A stretch of DNA of 64,000 bases from UBA11475 sp902486425 (GCA_902486425.1 CABTOK010000009.1:186001-250000), one strand, 5' to 3'. Numbered from the stretch's first letter, positions 27,929 to 36,130 are shown. Numbers and translations: made by a program. The notes: generated by a model from the sequence alone, not told the origin.

Positions 27929-28864
27929 TTATAAAGAATTTTCTTTTCTTACGGCGGTGAGCTTTTCGCCGTCGACTATGAGTCTGCAGATTCTCGCGGT
28001 GCGCTTATCTTCGCCGTTTTCTTCAATAACGCCTTTGTCTCTTCCGTGGTATACAACGTAATATTCGCCGTTATATTTTATAACGCTGTTGTGTCCGGTG
28101 CCTTCTTCAAACTCGTTTTTGGCAATAAGCGGAGCGTAAATGTTGTCGGCGGGATATTTTTTGAATTTGACTTTGGTAAGGTCGGTTTCGTTCGTCTTTG
28201 CGACGGCGTAACCTAAATAGTAATATTTACTCTGATAACAGTTACCGGAGTATATTACGTACTGATAATCGCCTTCCTTAAAATAGAACGCACCCTCGAG
28301 CGTGTGCCAGTCTTTGCCGTCGCCGAAGCGGTTTTTCATAAAAATTTCTTCATCGAGCGTAGGCTTTACGACGGGTACGGGGTGACCGGAAACGTGTTCG
28401 GGATCGGTCATTTTGTCGACGCATATATAAGTTCCTATTCTTTCGCCTTCGTAGTCGTTGGTCGAATAAAAAATGTAAAGTCCCGATTCGTTTTCGACAA
28501 CGTGCGAGTCGATGGAGAAGGGCTTGATAAGCGGCTTCGCGTTTACAAAAGGTCCTTCGGGCGAGTCGGACGAGGCGACGTACATGGTTTGCATGTGGGC
28601 GTCTTCTTCCGGTTCGTTCATGCAGGAAACGTACATATAATATTTGCCGTGAGTTTTTATTACCGACGGCGCCCAGAACTGCTTTTTGCCTTCGGGTTTG
28701 AAAACTTTGCCTAAGTCTTTGTATTCGCCCGTGAGCAAGTCCGATTCATAAGCCTGCACGCCGTGTCCCGATGTGCAGTAAATGTAAAATTTGCCGTCCG
28801 CTTCTAAAATAAACGGATCGGGCTGGAATGTTTGTTTTACTTTGGTTTCGTTAATAAGTTTCAT
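27929..28864 (-). CDS. Glycoside hydrolase family 43-type enzyme
   Basis: This 311-aa intracellular (no signal peptide) five-bladed beta-propeller glycosidase, probably a beta-xylosidase or alpha-L-arabinofuranosidase, has the GH43 general base in FQPDPFILEADGKFYIYC (Asp near residue 16), the WAPSVIKTHGKYYMYVSC segment (about 69-86), SIDSHVVENESGLYIFYS (about 117-134) and the acid-region LEGAFYFKEGDYQYVIYSG. HNSVIKYNGEYYVVYHGRD near the end is also typical. It stands alone on the minus strand, with its own promoter and a leader hairpin. GGAG ribosome binding site 8 bases before the ATG. Substrate specificity is not resolved by sequence alone. Confidence 0.88.
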   Translation of the reverse strand: MKLINETKVKQTFQPDPFILEADGKFYIYCTSGHGVQAYESDLLTGEYKDLGKVFKPEGKKQFWAPSVIKTHGKYYMYVSCMNEPEEDAHMQTMYVASSDSPEGPFVNAKPLIKPFSIDSHVVENESGLYIFYSTNDYEGERIGTYICVDKMTDPEHVSGHPVPVVKPTLDEEIFMKNRFGDGKDWHTLEGAFYFKEGDYQYVIYSGNCYQSKYYYLGYAVAKTNETDLTKVKFKKYPADNIYAPLIAKNEFEEGTGHNSVIKYNGEYYVVYHGRDKGVIEENGEDKRTARICRLIVDGEKLTAVRKENSL

Positions 28865-28901
28865 AGTAAAATCTCCGTATAAAAATCTCTTTGGTTAATA
28901 A

Positions 28902-28935
28902 AACCCGCTTTTTATGCGCTTTTACGCATCGGGTT
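28902..28935 (-). promoter_or_regulatory. Leader hairpin before the GH43 gene (possible attenuator)
   Basis: Read on the minus strand, AACCCG (28935-28930) pairs with CGGGTT (28907-28902), and inside it ATGCG pairs with CGCAT. The 3' arm runs into TTTTATT. The position inside the transcribed leader suggests conditional termination. Confidence 0.4.
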
Positions 28936-28985
28936 GCCGTAAAGCCTGTATTCAAGCGGTTTTATAGCGTCGTCCGCCATAAAAC

Positions 28986-29014
28986 AGTTTAAAATATTTT
29001 TTCGCCGTTGTCAA
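28986..29014 (-). promoter_or_regulatory. Sigma-A promoter of the GH43 gene
   Basis: On the minus strand TTGACA (29014-29009), 17 bp, TAAACT (28991-28986). The leader to the start codon is about 115 bases. Confidence 0.75.
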
Positions 29015-29158
29015 TAGCAGGTTAAAAATAAACGGCATGAAATATGTTTTTTGTTTTTTTATTGCATGGAATAATTATTAAAAGATGTTGATAAGTAACG
29101 TTTTACGGCGGAATGTATAAAAAACGTGATTATTTAACAAAAAATTTGCGGTTACCTA

Positions 29159-29187
29159 TTGAAAACGCCTGAAAAATATACTAAAAT
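29159..29187 (+). promoter_or_regulatory. Sigma-A promoter of glpK
   Basis: TTGAAA (29159-29164), 17 bp, TAAAAT (29182-29187), about 55 bases before the TTG start. Confidence 0.65.
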
Positions 29188-29247
29188 AATATTAAAGGCA
29201 ATACTACAAAAACGCAAACGTTAATATAATGCAACGGGAGAAAAAAA

Positions 29248-30705
29248 TTGAGTTACATAATAGCCATTGACGAAGGCACCACTTCTACGAGGGCGATGCT
29301 TTACGATACCGGAAAAAAAGCGTTCGTCGATCACGAGTCGAGAAAGCTCCACCAGTTTTATCCTAAAGCCGGCTGGGTTGAAGAAGACGCTTCGGAAATA
29401 TACGCAAACACAGTAGCGGCTCTTCTTGATCTTTCGGGAAGGGTTGATGTAAAAGACGTTTTGTCCATAGCGATAACGAACCAGCGCGAAACGGTTATAA
29501 TGTGGGACAAAGCGACCGGCAGACCTGTTTACAACGCCATCGTATGGCAGTGCCGCAGAACGGCGGATTACTGTAAGGAGATCCCGGCGGACTTTATTGA
29601 GAAGATAAGGGATAAAACGGGGCTCGTAGTTGACGCATACTTTTCGGCAACCAAAATAAAGTGGCTTTTAAATAACGTACCCGAAGCGAAAGAACTTATG
29701 GAAAACGGTAGGCTTTGCGCCGGCACGGTGGACAGCTATCTTATTTTTAAGCTCACGGGCGAATTTGCCACCGATTATACGAACGCTTCGAGAACGATGC
29801 TGTTCAATATAAAAACTCTTTGTTGGGATAAGGAACTTTTAGAGTACTTCGGTATTCCCGAAAGTATTCTTCCGACGGTAAAAAGTTCCACCGATATTTA
29901 CGGTTATACCGAAATTCTGGGGAAGAAAATCCCGGTTGCGGGCGTTGCCGGCGATCAGCAGGCGTCGCTTTTCGGACAGAATTGTACAAGCCCGGGCGAA
30001 GCGAAAATAACTTACGGCACCGGTATGTTTTTACTGTTTAATACAGGCGATACGGTGTGCAAGTCGAAAACGAAGATGATCACAACCATAGGCTATTCTG
30101 TTAAAGATAAAATCGTTTACGCTCTGGAAGGCAGTGTATTCAACGCCGGCAGCGCAATAAAGTGGGCGAGGGACAATCTGAAACTCTTCGACCGTTCCGC
30201 CGATACCGAAAGAATGTCTCTCTCCGTACCGGACAACGGCGGCGTGTACGTTATCCCGGCGTTTTCGGGACTTGGCGCGCCGTACTGGAAAGCCGACGCC
30301 ACCGGCATCATTACGGGAATAACCGGCGGAACCAATTCTAATCACATAGTCCGCGCAATACTCGAGAGTATGGCTTACGCGGCGAAGGATTTATGTAAAA
30401 ACATGGAAGCCGACAGCGGTTACGATTTAGCCGTGATAAGAGCGGACGGCGGAGCTTCCGCAAACGACTTTCTGATGCAGTTTCAGGCGGACGTTCTGAA
30501 CGTAGCCATCGACAGACCGCTTGAGAGAGAAAGCACCGCGCTCGGAGCGGTATACCTGTCGGCGATAGCGATAAAAGCAATGAGCGAAGAAGAAGCAGAT
30601 TCTTTGAGAAGGACAGAAAAACTTTTTGTTCCGTCAGGGGACAGAGAAAAATTCGAAAATTATTATAAAGGCTATCTTAAAGCCATAGAGAGGTGTTTAT
30701 TATGA
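29248..30705 (+). CDS. glpK: Glycerol kinase (FGGY family)
   Basis: This 485-aa carbohydrate kinase phosphorylates glycerol to glycerol 3-phosphate. The N-terminus IIAIDEGTTSTRAMLYD is the GlpK phosphate-binding loop with an unusual Glu at the usual Asp/Gln position. TNQRETVIMWDKATGRPVYNAIVWQCRRT (about residues 76-104), the GVAGDQQASLFGQ segment near 232-244 and the FGGY C-terminal signature area (LGAPYWKADATGIITGITGG) are present. The start codon is TTG at 29248, supported by GGGAG 7 bases upstream and the correct family N-terminus. Its stop overlaps the next gene's ATG (ATGA), tying glycerol phosphorylation to a lipase-like hydrolase. Confidence 0.9.
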   Translation: MSYIIAIDEGTTSTRAMLYDTGKKAFVDHESRKLHQFYPKAGWVEEDASEIYANTVAALLDLSGRVDVKDVLSIAITNQRETVIMWDKATGRPVYNAIVWQCRRTADYCKEIPADFIEKIRDKTGLVVDAYFSATKIKWLLNNVPEAKELMENGRLCAGTVDSYLIFKLTGEFATDYTNASRTMLFNIKTLCWDKELLEYFGIPESILPTVKSSTDIYGYTEILGKKIPVAGVAGDQQASLFGQNCTSPGEAKITYGTGMFLLFNTGDTVCKSKTKMITTIGYSVKDKIVYALEGSVFNAGSAIKWARDNLKLFDRSADTERMSLSVPDNGGVYVIPAFSGLGAPYWKADATGIITGITGGTNSNHIVRAILESMAYAAKDLCKNMEADSGYDLAVIRADGGASANDFLMQFQADVLNVAIDRPLERESTALGAVYLSAIAIKAMSEEEADSLRRTEKLFVPSGDREKFENYYKGYLKAIERCLL

Positions 30706-31595
30706 AAACCGTAGAATTTACCGCAAAAGACGGCAAAAAATTATCCGTAAAAGTCTGGGAAGCCGAGAACCCGAAAATGCTTCTTCAAATTTCTCACGGA
30801 ATGGTTGAACACGCGGGACGTTACGACGCTTTTGCGAGATACCTTTCGGAAAACGGAATAACCGTTTTTGCCGACGATCACCGCGCTCACGGCGATACTG
30901 CCGAAGTATTAGGATATGACGACGGCGATATTTTCGCTTCGACTTTATCAGATCTTCACGAACTGACTCTTTATTTTAAGGAACAGTATAAACTCCCGGT
31001 AGTTCTTTTCGGACACAGTTACGGATCCTTCCTTTCGCAGGCGTATCTCGAAAATTATTCCGCCGATATAGAAGGGATTATTATAGGCGGCTCGTGCTAT
31101 ATGAAAAACGCGTCGGTACCCGCCGGCAAGTTTATAGCGAATATAGGTTATGTTTTCAAGGGTAAAACCAAACCTGCGAAAATGCTCGAAAGTGCAACCT
31201 TCAAAAGCTACGAAAAGAAGCTCGGCGGTTCGTTTATATCGTCTATTCCGGAAGAAGTGGAGCGTTACGAACGCGACGAAAAATGCAATTTTACATGTTC
31301 TTACGCATTTTATAAATACTTTTTCAAGGGATTGTCAAAGCTTTACGATAAAAAGAAGCTTGAAAGCGTAAATATTCCCGTTCTGCTCATTTCCGGCGAA
31401 AACGATCCGGTCGGAAATTACGGCAAAGGGGTAAGACGTCTCGAAGAATGTTATGTCGAAAACGGCATAAGCGTTACGACGGTTTTGTATAAAGGCGTAA
31501 GACACGAATATCTTAACGACACTTCGAGAAGCGCGGCTTACGAAGAAATATTAAAATTCGCTTTAGGCACTCTCGAAACAAAGAAAGAAGATTAA
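30702..31595 (+). CDS. Alpha/beta hydrolase, monoacylglycerol-lipase-like
   Basis: This 297-aa serine hydrolase of the Hydrolase_4/serine aminopeptidase S33-like group includes bacterial monoacylglycerol lipases and lysophospholipases. Nucleophile elbow GHSYGSF (about residues 106-112); oxyanion region SHGMVEHAGRYDAFARYL (about 30-47) with the HGxxEHxxRY pattern of MGLs; catalytic Asp in GENDPVG and His in RHEYLND near the C-terminus. The ATG at 30702 overlaps the glpK stop and has a GAGAGG site; a GTG at 30693 is less likely. Coupling to glpK suggests that glycerol released from glycerides is phosphorylated at once. Followed by a terminator. Confidence 0.85.
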   Translation: MKTVEFTAKDGKKLSVKVWEAENPKMLLQISHGMVEHAGRYDAFARYLSENGITVFADDHRAHGDTAEVLGYDDGDIFASTLSDLHELTLYFKEQYKLPVVLFGHSYGSFLSQAYLENYSADIEGIIIGGSCYMKNASVPAGKFIANIGYVFKGKTKPAKMLESATFKSYEKKLGGSFISSIPEEVERYERDEKCNFTCSYAFYKYFFKGLSKLYDKKKLESVNIPVLLISGENDPVGNYGKGVRRLEECYVENGISVTTVLYKGVRHEYLNDTSRSAAYEEILKFALGTLETKKED

Positions 31596-31616
31596 AAAAC
31601 GATAAATAAAAATAAT

Positions 31617-31646
31617 AAAAACAGCCGTTACGCAACGGCTGTTTTT
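31617..31646. terminator. Terminator after the glpK-lipase operon
   Basis: AAAAACAGCCGTT (31617-31629) pairs with AACGGCTGTTTTT (31634-31646), a 13-bp stem with a 4-base loop. It can act on both strands and may also end the minus-strand gene at 31818. Confidence 0.9.
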
Positions 31647-31817
31647 ATGTTAAACGGGTTTAATAACAGGTTTAATATTCGATTTTAGGTTTATTTTTGT
31701 CGGTTTTATATTAAATAAGATACGGAATAGGAATATCTGATACTATATAATGCGGACAGTATAATATAAAATTACATACGTTGTATAATGGCGTTTATTT
31801 TTAAGTGTATTTTACGG

Positions 31818-32150
31818 TTAATTATCCGGTTCGTTATTTACGATTTTTTTTGCGTAAATCGTGGCCTTTTGGGGGATATAGCTATCCTTGAACGCTTCAA
31901 GGCGTTCGAGCCATACCCATTCAATGTCGTCATATCCTTTTACGTTGCGGATTATCGTTCCGCAAAAACAGACTTTCGGCAATTCCACGCCGTCCGCCTT
32001 TTCCCATTCGCCGTTAGCTATATCGACGAGCGACGCTTCTCTTAAAATTTTATCGCTTTTTGCGTTTCTGTAACCGAGCGTTTCGAGTTCGTTGTAAATC
32101 TTCCACATATTGCGGGTTTCAAGTATTTTTTGTAATGTTTCTTTATTCAT
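31818..32150 (-). CDS. Orphan 110-aa protein controlled by a SAM-clan riboswitch
   Basis: I do not recognise this protein. It is soluble, acidic, without a signal peptide, with an N-terminal helical half (ETLQKILETRNMWKIYNELETLGY) and a C-terminal half containing a C-F-C motif (about residue 62) and Trp/Asp-rich strands (DDIEWVWLERL). The ATG at 32150 follows AAGGAAAAACGGCA; a longer frame extending upstream into the leader would add 20 residues of non-coding character. It is the only gene in its transcription unit. Its leader holds a SAM-I-like aptamer and terminator, so its role is likely tied to methionine, SAM or sulfur metabolism. That is inference from regulation, not from the protein. 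Confidence 0.65.
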   Translation of the reverse strand: MNKETLQKILETRNMWKIYNELETLGYRNAKSDKILREASLVDIANGEWEKADGVELPKVCFCGTIIRNVKGYDDIEWVWLERLEAFKDSYIPQKATIYAKKIVNNEPDN

Positions 32151-32198
32151 TGCCGTTTTTCCTTGTATTTCTTTATAGTCTACATAAAAAGCAGCAAC

Positions 32199-32224
32199 AA
32201 AAAAGCCCATCGTACGACGGGCTT
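32199..32224 (-). terminator. Riboswitch expression-platform terminator
   Basis: Minus strand: AAGCCCGTCG (32224-32215) pairs with CGATGGGCTT (32212-32203, one G-T wobble), followed by a T run to 32199. Its 5' arm CCCGTCGT (32221-32214) can instead pair with ACGATGGG (32250-32243) of the aptamer 3' side, giving an antiterminator. It ends 48 bases before the gene start. Confidence 0.85.
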
Positions 32225-32239
32225 AAAATCGAAAAAACA

Positions 32240-32325
32240 TAACCCATCGTTCAAGCTTTGCCACCTTGCAAACGCAGGTTGGCGTATGGTCGACGGGCTT
32301 GTCCCTCGCATACTCTTTATGGTTA
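32240..32325 (-). promoter_or_regulatory. SAM-I/IV-type S-adenosylmethionine riboswitch aptamer
   Basis: Read on the minus strand. P1: TAACC (32325-32321) with GGTTA (32244-32240). J1/2 holds the SAM-I signature AAGAG. P2: GTATG/CATAC, then GA.GGG, loop ACAAG, CCC, GTC and GA, which preserves the tandem G-A pairs of the SAM-I kink-turn. P3: GCC-A-ACC-TGC, loop GTTT, GCA-A-GGT-GGC, matching the conserved GCAACC...AGGUGCC core. A pseudoknot joins loop CAAG (32301-32298) to CTTG (32255-32252). No P4 helix follows, unlike SAM-I, so the layout is closest to the SAM-I/IV variant class. The promoter places the RNA start at P1. Confidence 0.85.
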
Positions 32326-32330
32326 GATTT

Positions 32331-32359
32331 ATTTTACGATATAATTTTTATTTTGTCAA
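32331..32359 (-). promoter_or_regulatory. Sigma-A promoter of the riboswitch transcript
   Basis: Minus strand: TTGACA (32359-32354), 17 bp, TAAAAT (32336-32331). The predicted start is at about 32324, the first base of the aptamer P1. Confidence 0.88.
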
Positions 32360-32508
32360 GCGTTTTTGTTAAAGTCGTCAAAAATGCCGGTTTCGTCGTT
32401 ATCGACGATCCGAGCTGCTCTGATTTTTACCGAAAAAAACTGCGATTCTGTAAAGGATGAAAAATAAATATAAAACGAATGTTTAAAATAGGCAAATTGT
32501 AGAAAATT

Positions 32509-32518
32509 ATGATATAAT
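32509..32518 (+). promoter_or_regulatory. Extended -10 promoter for trkA (tentative)
   Basis: TATAAT (32513-32518) preceded by TGA gives an extended -10; no matching -35 at 17 bp. About 80 bases before the trkA start. Confidence 0.45.
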
Positions 32519-32596
32519 ATAAAGAAATATTATCGAAAATATGAACGATTATTATTAAAACTTTATTATAAAGCTTAAAATAAAAAGGAATAAAAA

Positions 32597-33958
32597 ATGA
32601 AGATTGTAATTTGCGGTTGCGGAAAAATCGGCAAAACGGTGCTTTCGTATCTCGTAAAAGAAGAACACGACGTCGTGGCGATAGACAGTAATCCGTCGGT
32701 CGTCGAACACGTAAGCAACTCCTTCGATGTCAGGGCAATTCTGGCTAACGGGACGGAGTACGGCGTTCTTAAAGAAGCCGACGTAGACAAGGCGGACTTG
32801 TTTATCGCGACTACCGACTCGGACGAAGTAAACATGCTTGTGTGTTATCTCGCGAAAAAAATGGGCGCCGATCATACCGTCGCGAGAATAAGAGATTTAG
32901 GCCATAACGAAGACAATCTCGCATTTTTAAGAAGAGAACTCGGCATAGACCTTATAGTCAATCCCGAAAAGGCCGTTGCCGAAGCGATATTCAATATATT
33001 AAAACTTCCTACGGCAAGTAAAGTCGAAACCTTTTCTTCGAGACAGATAGAACTTGTCGAGTGCTACGTCAAAAAAAGTTCAAAATATATAGACAAGCCT
33101 TTGTTCGAAGTACGTAAAAGCGTAGGCGAAAAGTTCCTTGTAGCCGTTTTAAAGCGCGGCGACGAAGTTATAATTCCGAATGGTAATTTCGTACTTAAAG
33201 AAGGCGATAAGATAGGTATAGTCGCTCTTTCACGCTCGGTAAACAAAGCCTTCGATATTGTTGGGGAACAGTCTAAACCGCTCAAAAACGTTATGATTAT
33301 GGGCGGCGGAAGAATTTCGTGCTATCTTGCCGAAATGCTTTTATCAGCACGTAACGGCGTAAAAATGATAGAAAAAGCCCCCGAAGTCTGCGATAAGATT
33401 TTAGAAAATCTGCCGGAATCTTTACATCTTATAAAGGGCGACGGCATGGATCAGACGCTTTTGTCGGAAGAAGGTATTTCTTCGACGGACGCATTTGTCG
33501 CGCTTACAGGGAGAGACGAAGACAACATCCTTATATCGTTTTACGCAAGATCCAAAAACGTACCAAAAGTCGTAGCAAAAGTAAACGATGACGGTCTCGC
33601 TTCGATATCGGAAAAGTTGGGACTCGAATCTTCGCTGTCGACTAAAAACATAACCGCCGACATCGTGGTGAAGTATGCGAGAGCGCTCGAAAAGTCCAAG
33701 GGCAGTCATATCGAAACGTTGTATTCCGTTATGGGCGGCAGAGCGGAAGTTCTCGAATTCAGAGTTCTTGAAGGTTTCAAAGAGACAGGTATCCCCGTAA
33801 AAGACCTTAAAATAACAAAAGGAGTTCTTATCGCCGGCATAATAAGGGGCAGAACAGCACTTATTCCGAGTGGAAACGACGTTATATTCCCCGAAGATAA
33901 AGTGGTAATAATAACCTCCGAAAAGGGTTTCAATTCGCTTTCGGATATATTCAAATAA
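32597..33958 (+). CDS. trkA: Trk potassium uptake system regulatory subunit TrkA
   Basis: This 453-aa cytoplasmic RCK protein binds nucleotides and gates the TrkH channel. It holds two tandem TrkA-N/TrkA-C modules: an NAD-binding start KIVICGCGKIGKTVLSYL (residues 2-19) and a second MIMGGGRISCYLAEML near 232-247, each followed by a TrkA-C ligand-binding domain. The double-module length matches classic TrkA rather than single-module KtrA. AAGGA ribosome binding site. trkH follows after 80 bases, with a small GAGCG/CGCTTC stem in the spacer. Confidence 0.95.
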   Translation: MKIVICGCGKIGKTVLSYLVKEEHDVVAIDSNPSVVEHVSNSFDVRAILANGTEYGVLKEADVDKADLFIATTDSDEVNMLVCYLAKKMGADHTVARIRDLGHNEDNLAFLRRELGIDLIVNPEKAVAEAIFNILKLPTASKVETFSSRQIELVECYVKKSSKYIDKPLFEVRKSVGEKFLVAVLKRGDEVIIPNGNFVLKEGDKIGIVALSRSVNKAFDIVGEQSKPLKNVMIMGGGRISCYLAEMLLSARNGVKMIEKAPEVCDKILENLPESLHLIKGDGMDQTLLSEEGISSTDAFVALTGRDEDNILISFYARSKNVPKVVAKVNDDGLASISEKLGLESSLSTKNITADIVVKYARALEKSKGSHIETLYSVMGGRAEVLEFRVLEGFKETGIPVKDLKITKGVLIAGIIRGRTALIPSGNDVIFPEDKVVIITSEKGFNSLSDIFK

Positions 33959-34038
33959 AATTTTAATTAACAATAAAAACACAAAGAAATAAAATTTCAA
34001 AGGATAGAGGAGCGTAAGTCAACGCTTCGGCTTGAATA

Positions 34039-35502
34039 ATGAATTTTAAGATAATTTTAAAAACAATAGGAAAAGTTCTTGTAATAGAAGCGGTGCTTCT
34101 GCTTATTCCGTTTATCGTTTCGCTCGTTTACGGCGAAGATTTGCGGCACGTGCTCGCTTCGGTCACGGTTGCGGCAGTGCTTGCCGTCTGCGGAATATTG
34201 CTGGACAGATTCTTAAATCCCGAAACTAACGACTTCTTCGCCAAAGACGGGCTTATAACCGTTTCTCTCAGCTGGATAGCGTTATCAGCTTTCGGCGCGC
34301 TGCCTTTAGTTATAAGCGGAGACATACCGGATTATATCGACGCACTGTTCGAAACGGTCAGCGGTTTTACGACTACGGGCGCTTCGATAGTTGACAACGT
34401 GGAATATTTATCGAAAAGCATGATAATGTGGCGGAGCTTAACCCACTTTATCGGCGGTATGGGCGTTCTCGTGTTCCTTGCGGCGTTCACGTCGAAATAT
34501 TCCGACCATGCGATGCACATTTTCCGTGCGGAAATGCCCGGACCTAAAGTCGATAAAATAATGCCTAAAGCGAAGCAGACAGCATCGGTTTTGTACCTTA
34601 TTTATCTGGGACTTACGGTAATTCTCGTAATAATGCTTCTTTGCGGAGGCATGCCGTTTTACGACAGTCTCGTACACGCATTCGGCACAGCAGGAACGGG
34701 CGGTTTTTCTATGAAGACCGACGGTCTCGCCTCTTACAGCAAGTATTGCCAGTGGGTAATAACGATATTTATGCTGCTTTACGGCGTAAACTTCAACGTG
34801 TACTTTCTGATGCTTATGCGTAAGTTCAGACCGGTATTAAAAAGTCTCGAACTCTGGACGTATTTAGGCGTATTTGTCGTTTCGTCCGCGATAATAGCTT
34901 TTAATATTTACTCTATGTACGGCAGCGTCGAAGAATCCGTAAGACTCGCGTCGTTTCAGGTTTCGTCCATATACACCACGACGGGGTACTCGACGGCAAA
35001 CTTCGACAAATGGCCGATTTTATCCAAAAATGTTTTGCTTGCGCTCACTTTTATAGGCGGATGCGCCGGTTCGACCGCGGGCGGCTTAAAAATTTCGAGA
35101 GTCATAATTTTAGTGAAAAAGTCGGCTAACGACGTTAAAAAAGCGTTGCATCCGAGAACGGCTACTTCTATAAAGTTCGAAGGCAAAACTCTCTCGGACG
35201 AAACGGTTTCGGGCGTTACGTCATACCTTTTACTGTACGTTTTATGCTTCTTTGTTATCTACTTTTTATTGTCGTTCGACGAGGCGGTCGCCGGCGCTAC
35301 GGCGTTTGAAACGAACTTTTCTGCGGCGACGGCGTGCTTCAACAATATAGGACCGGGATTTGCGCAGGTAGGTCCCGCGGCGAGCTTTTCGTTCTATTCG
35401 CCGTTTTCGAAAATAGTGCTTACCTTCGCCATGCTTTTAGGGAGGCTCGAACTTTATCCCTTGATAGTAACGTTTTCTCCGTCCACCTGGATAAGAAAGT
35501 AA
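34039..35502 (+). CDS. trkH: Trk-type potassium channel subunit TrkH
   Basis: This 487-aa integral membrane K+ translocator has the four pore-loop selectivity regions TVSGFTTTGASI (about residues 108-119), AFGTAGTGGFSM (about 213-224), IYTTTGYSTANF (about 313-324) and FNNIGPGFAQVG (about 434-445), all with the glycine of the filter. It works with TrkA, encoded just upstream, to import K+. The next gene begins 1 base after its stop. About 8-10 transmembrane helices are visible, with the usual M1-P-M2 repeats. Confidence 0.95.
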   Translation: MNFKIILKTIGKVLVIEAVLLLIPFIVSLVYGEDLRHVLASVTVAAVLAVCGILLDRFLNPETNDFFAKDGLITVSLSWIALSAFGALPLVISGDIPDYIDALFETVSGFTTTGASIVDNVEYLSKSMIMWRSLTHFIGGMGVLVFLAAFTSKYSDHAMHIFRAEMPGPKVDKIMPKAKQTASVLYLIYLGLTVILVIMLLCGGMPFYDSLVHAFGTAGTGGFSMKTDGLASYSKYCQWVITIFMLLYGVNFNVYFLMLMRKFRPVLKSLELWTYLGVFVVSSAIIAFNIYSMYGSVEESVRLASFQVSSIYTTTGYSTANFDKWPILSKNVLLALTFIGGCAGSTAGGLKISRVIILVKKSANDVKKALHPRTATSIKFEGKTLSDETVSGVTSYLLLYVLCFFVIYFLLSFDEAVAGATAFETNFSAATACFNNIGPGFAQVGPAASFSFYSPFSKIVLTFAMLLGRLELYPLIVTFSPSTWIRK

Positions 35503-35503
35503 T

Positions 35504-36079
35504 ATGGATATGAAAAAAAATTTACCGTCCGCTACCGTTAAAATAGTTACGGTAAAGGCGGAAGAAACGGAAAAAACATATAAAACTTTCCCAGAAAATA
35601 TACAAAGTCATCTCGCCTGTTCTCTCGGTAAGGAGAGCCTTCCGGAAAGAGTCGCCGCATGGGAAGCGGCGGGGAAGATTCTAAAAATATACGGCGGCGA
35701 TTTGTCAGAAGTAAAATTCGACTGCGGTAAGCCTTACATGGTACCTGTATCGCCGAGTATAAGCCATTCCGGCGGACTTGCGGCGGCTGCGGTAAGCAAA
35801 AAAAATATTGGAATAGATATACAAATCGAACGTGATTGCGATTATAAAAAGTTGGCGGAACGAATGAACTTTTCAAACGTAAGTACGCTTCGCGGATTTT
35901 TTACCGAATGGGTGAAGTACGAATCCGCTTATAAAATCGGTTCGGATAAAAAAGATCCGAAGTTTATCATAAAAAAATTCGTTTTGGACAATAAAACGTT
36001 TTATCTTTCGATCGCCGGAGATTTTAAAGAAGAAGAGATAAATATCGTTTTTCCGCAAGGAACGGAAATAATCGGATAA
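35504..36079 (+). CDS. 4'-phosphopantetheinyl transferase superfamily protein (divergent)
   Basis: This 191-aa protein resembles Sfp/AcpT-type transferases, which load CoA-derived phosphopantetheine onto carrier proteins. Motifs in order: GKPYM (about residue 75), PSISHSGGLAAAAV (about 84-97), GIDIQIERD (about 103-111; the usual Glu after GID is replaced, giving I-Q-I-E) and WVKYESAYK (about 143-151, for the normal W-x-x-K-E-A-x-x-K). The changes at metal and catalytic positions raise doubt about activity. It starts 1 base after trkH with no ribosome binding site of its own, so translation is probably coupled. A terminator follows. No polyketide or peptide synthetase genes are seen nearby. 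Confidence 0.65.
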   Translation: MDMKKNLPSATVKIVTVKAEETEKTYKTFPENIQSHLACSLGKESLPERVAAWEAAGKILKIYGGDLSEVKFDCGKPYMVPVSPSISHSGGLAAAAVSKKNIGIDIQIERDCDYKKLAERMNFSNVSTLRGFFTEWVKYESAYKIGSDKKDPKFIIKKFVLDNKTFYLSIAGDFKEEEINIVFPQGTEIIG

Positions 36080-36105
36080 AAGTATTAAAATTAAAAATGC
36101 AAAAC

Positions 36106-36130
36106 AAAAGACGCTTTTACGGCGTCTTTT
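36106..36130. terminator. Bidirectional terminator
   Basis: AAAAGACGC (36106-36114) pairs with GCGTCTTTT (36122-36130). It separates the convergent trk operon and GT4 gene. Confidence 0.85.

Noticed and set aside
29155..29175. Catabolite (cre) site before glpK
   Set aside because: TGAAAACG matches one half only; the second half of the cre consensus is missing.
32163..32460. Short plus-strand frames upstream of trkA
   Set aside because: They run antisense through the riboswitch and its terminator, which explain the sequence better.
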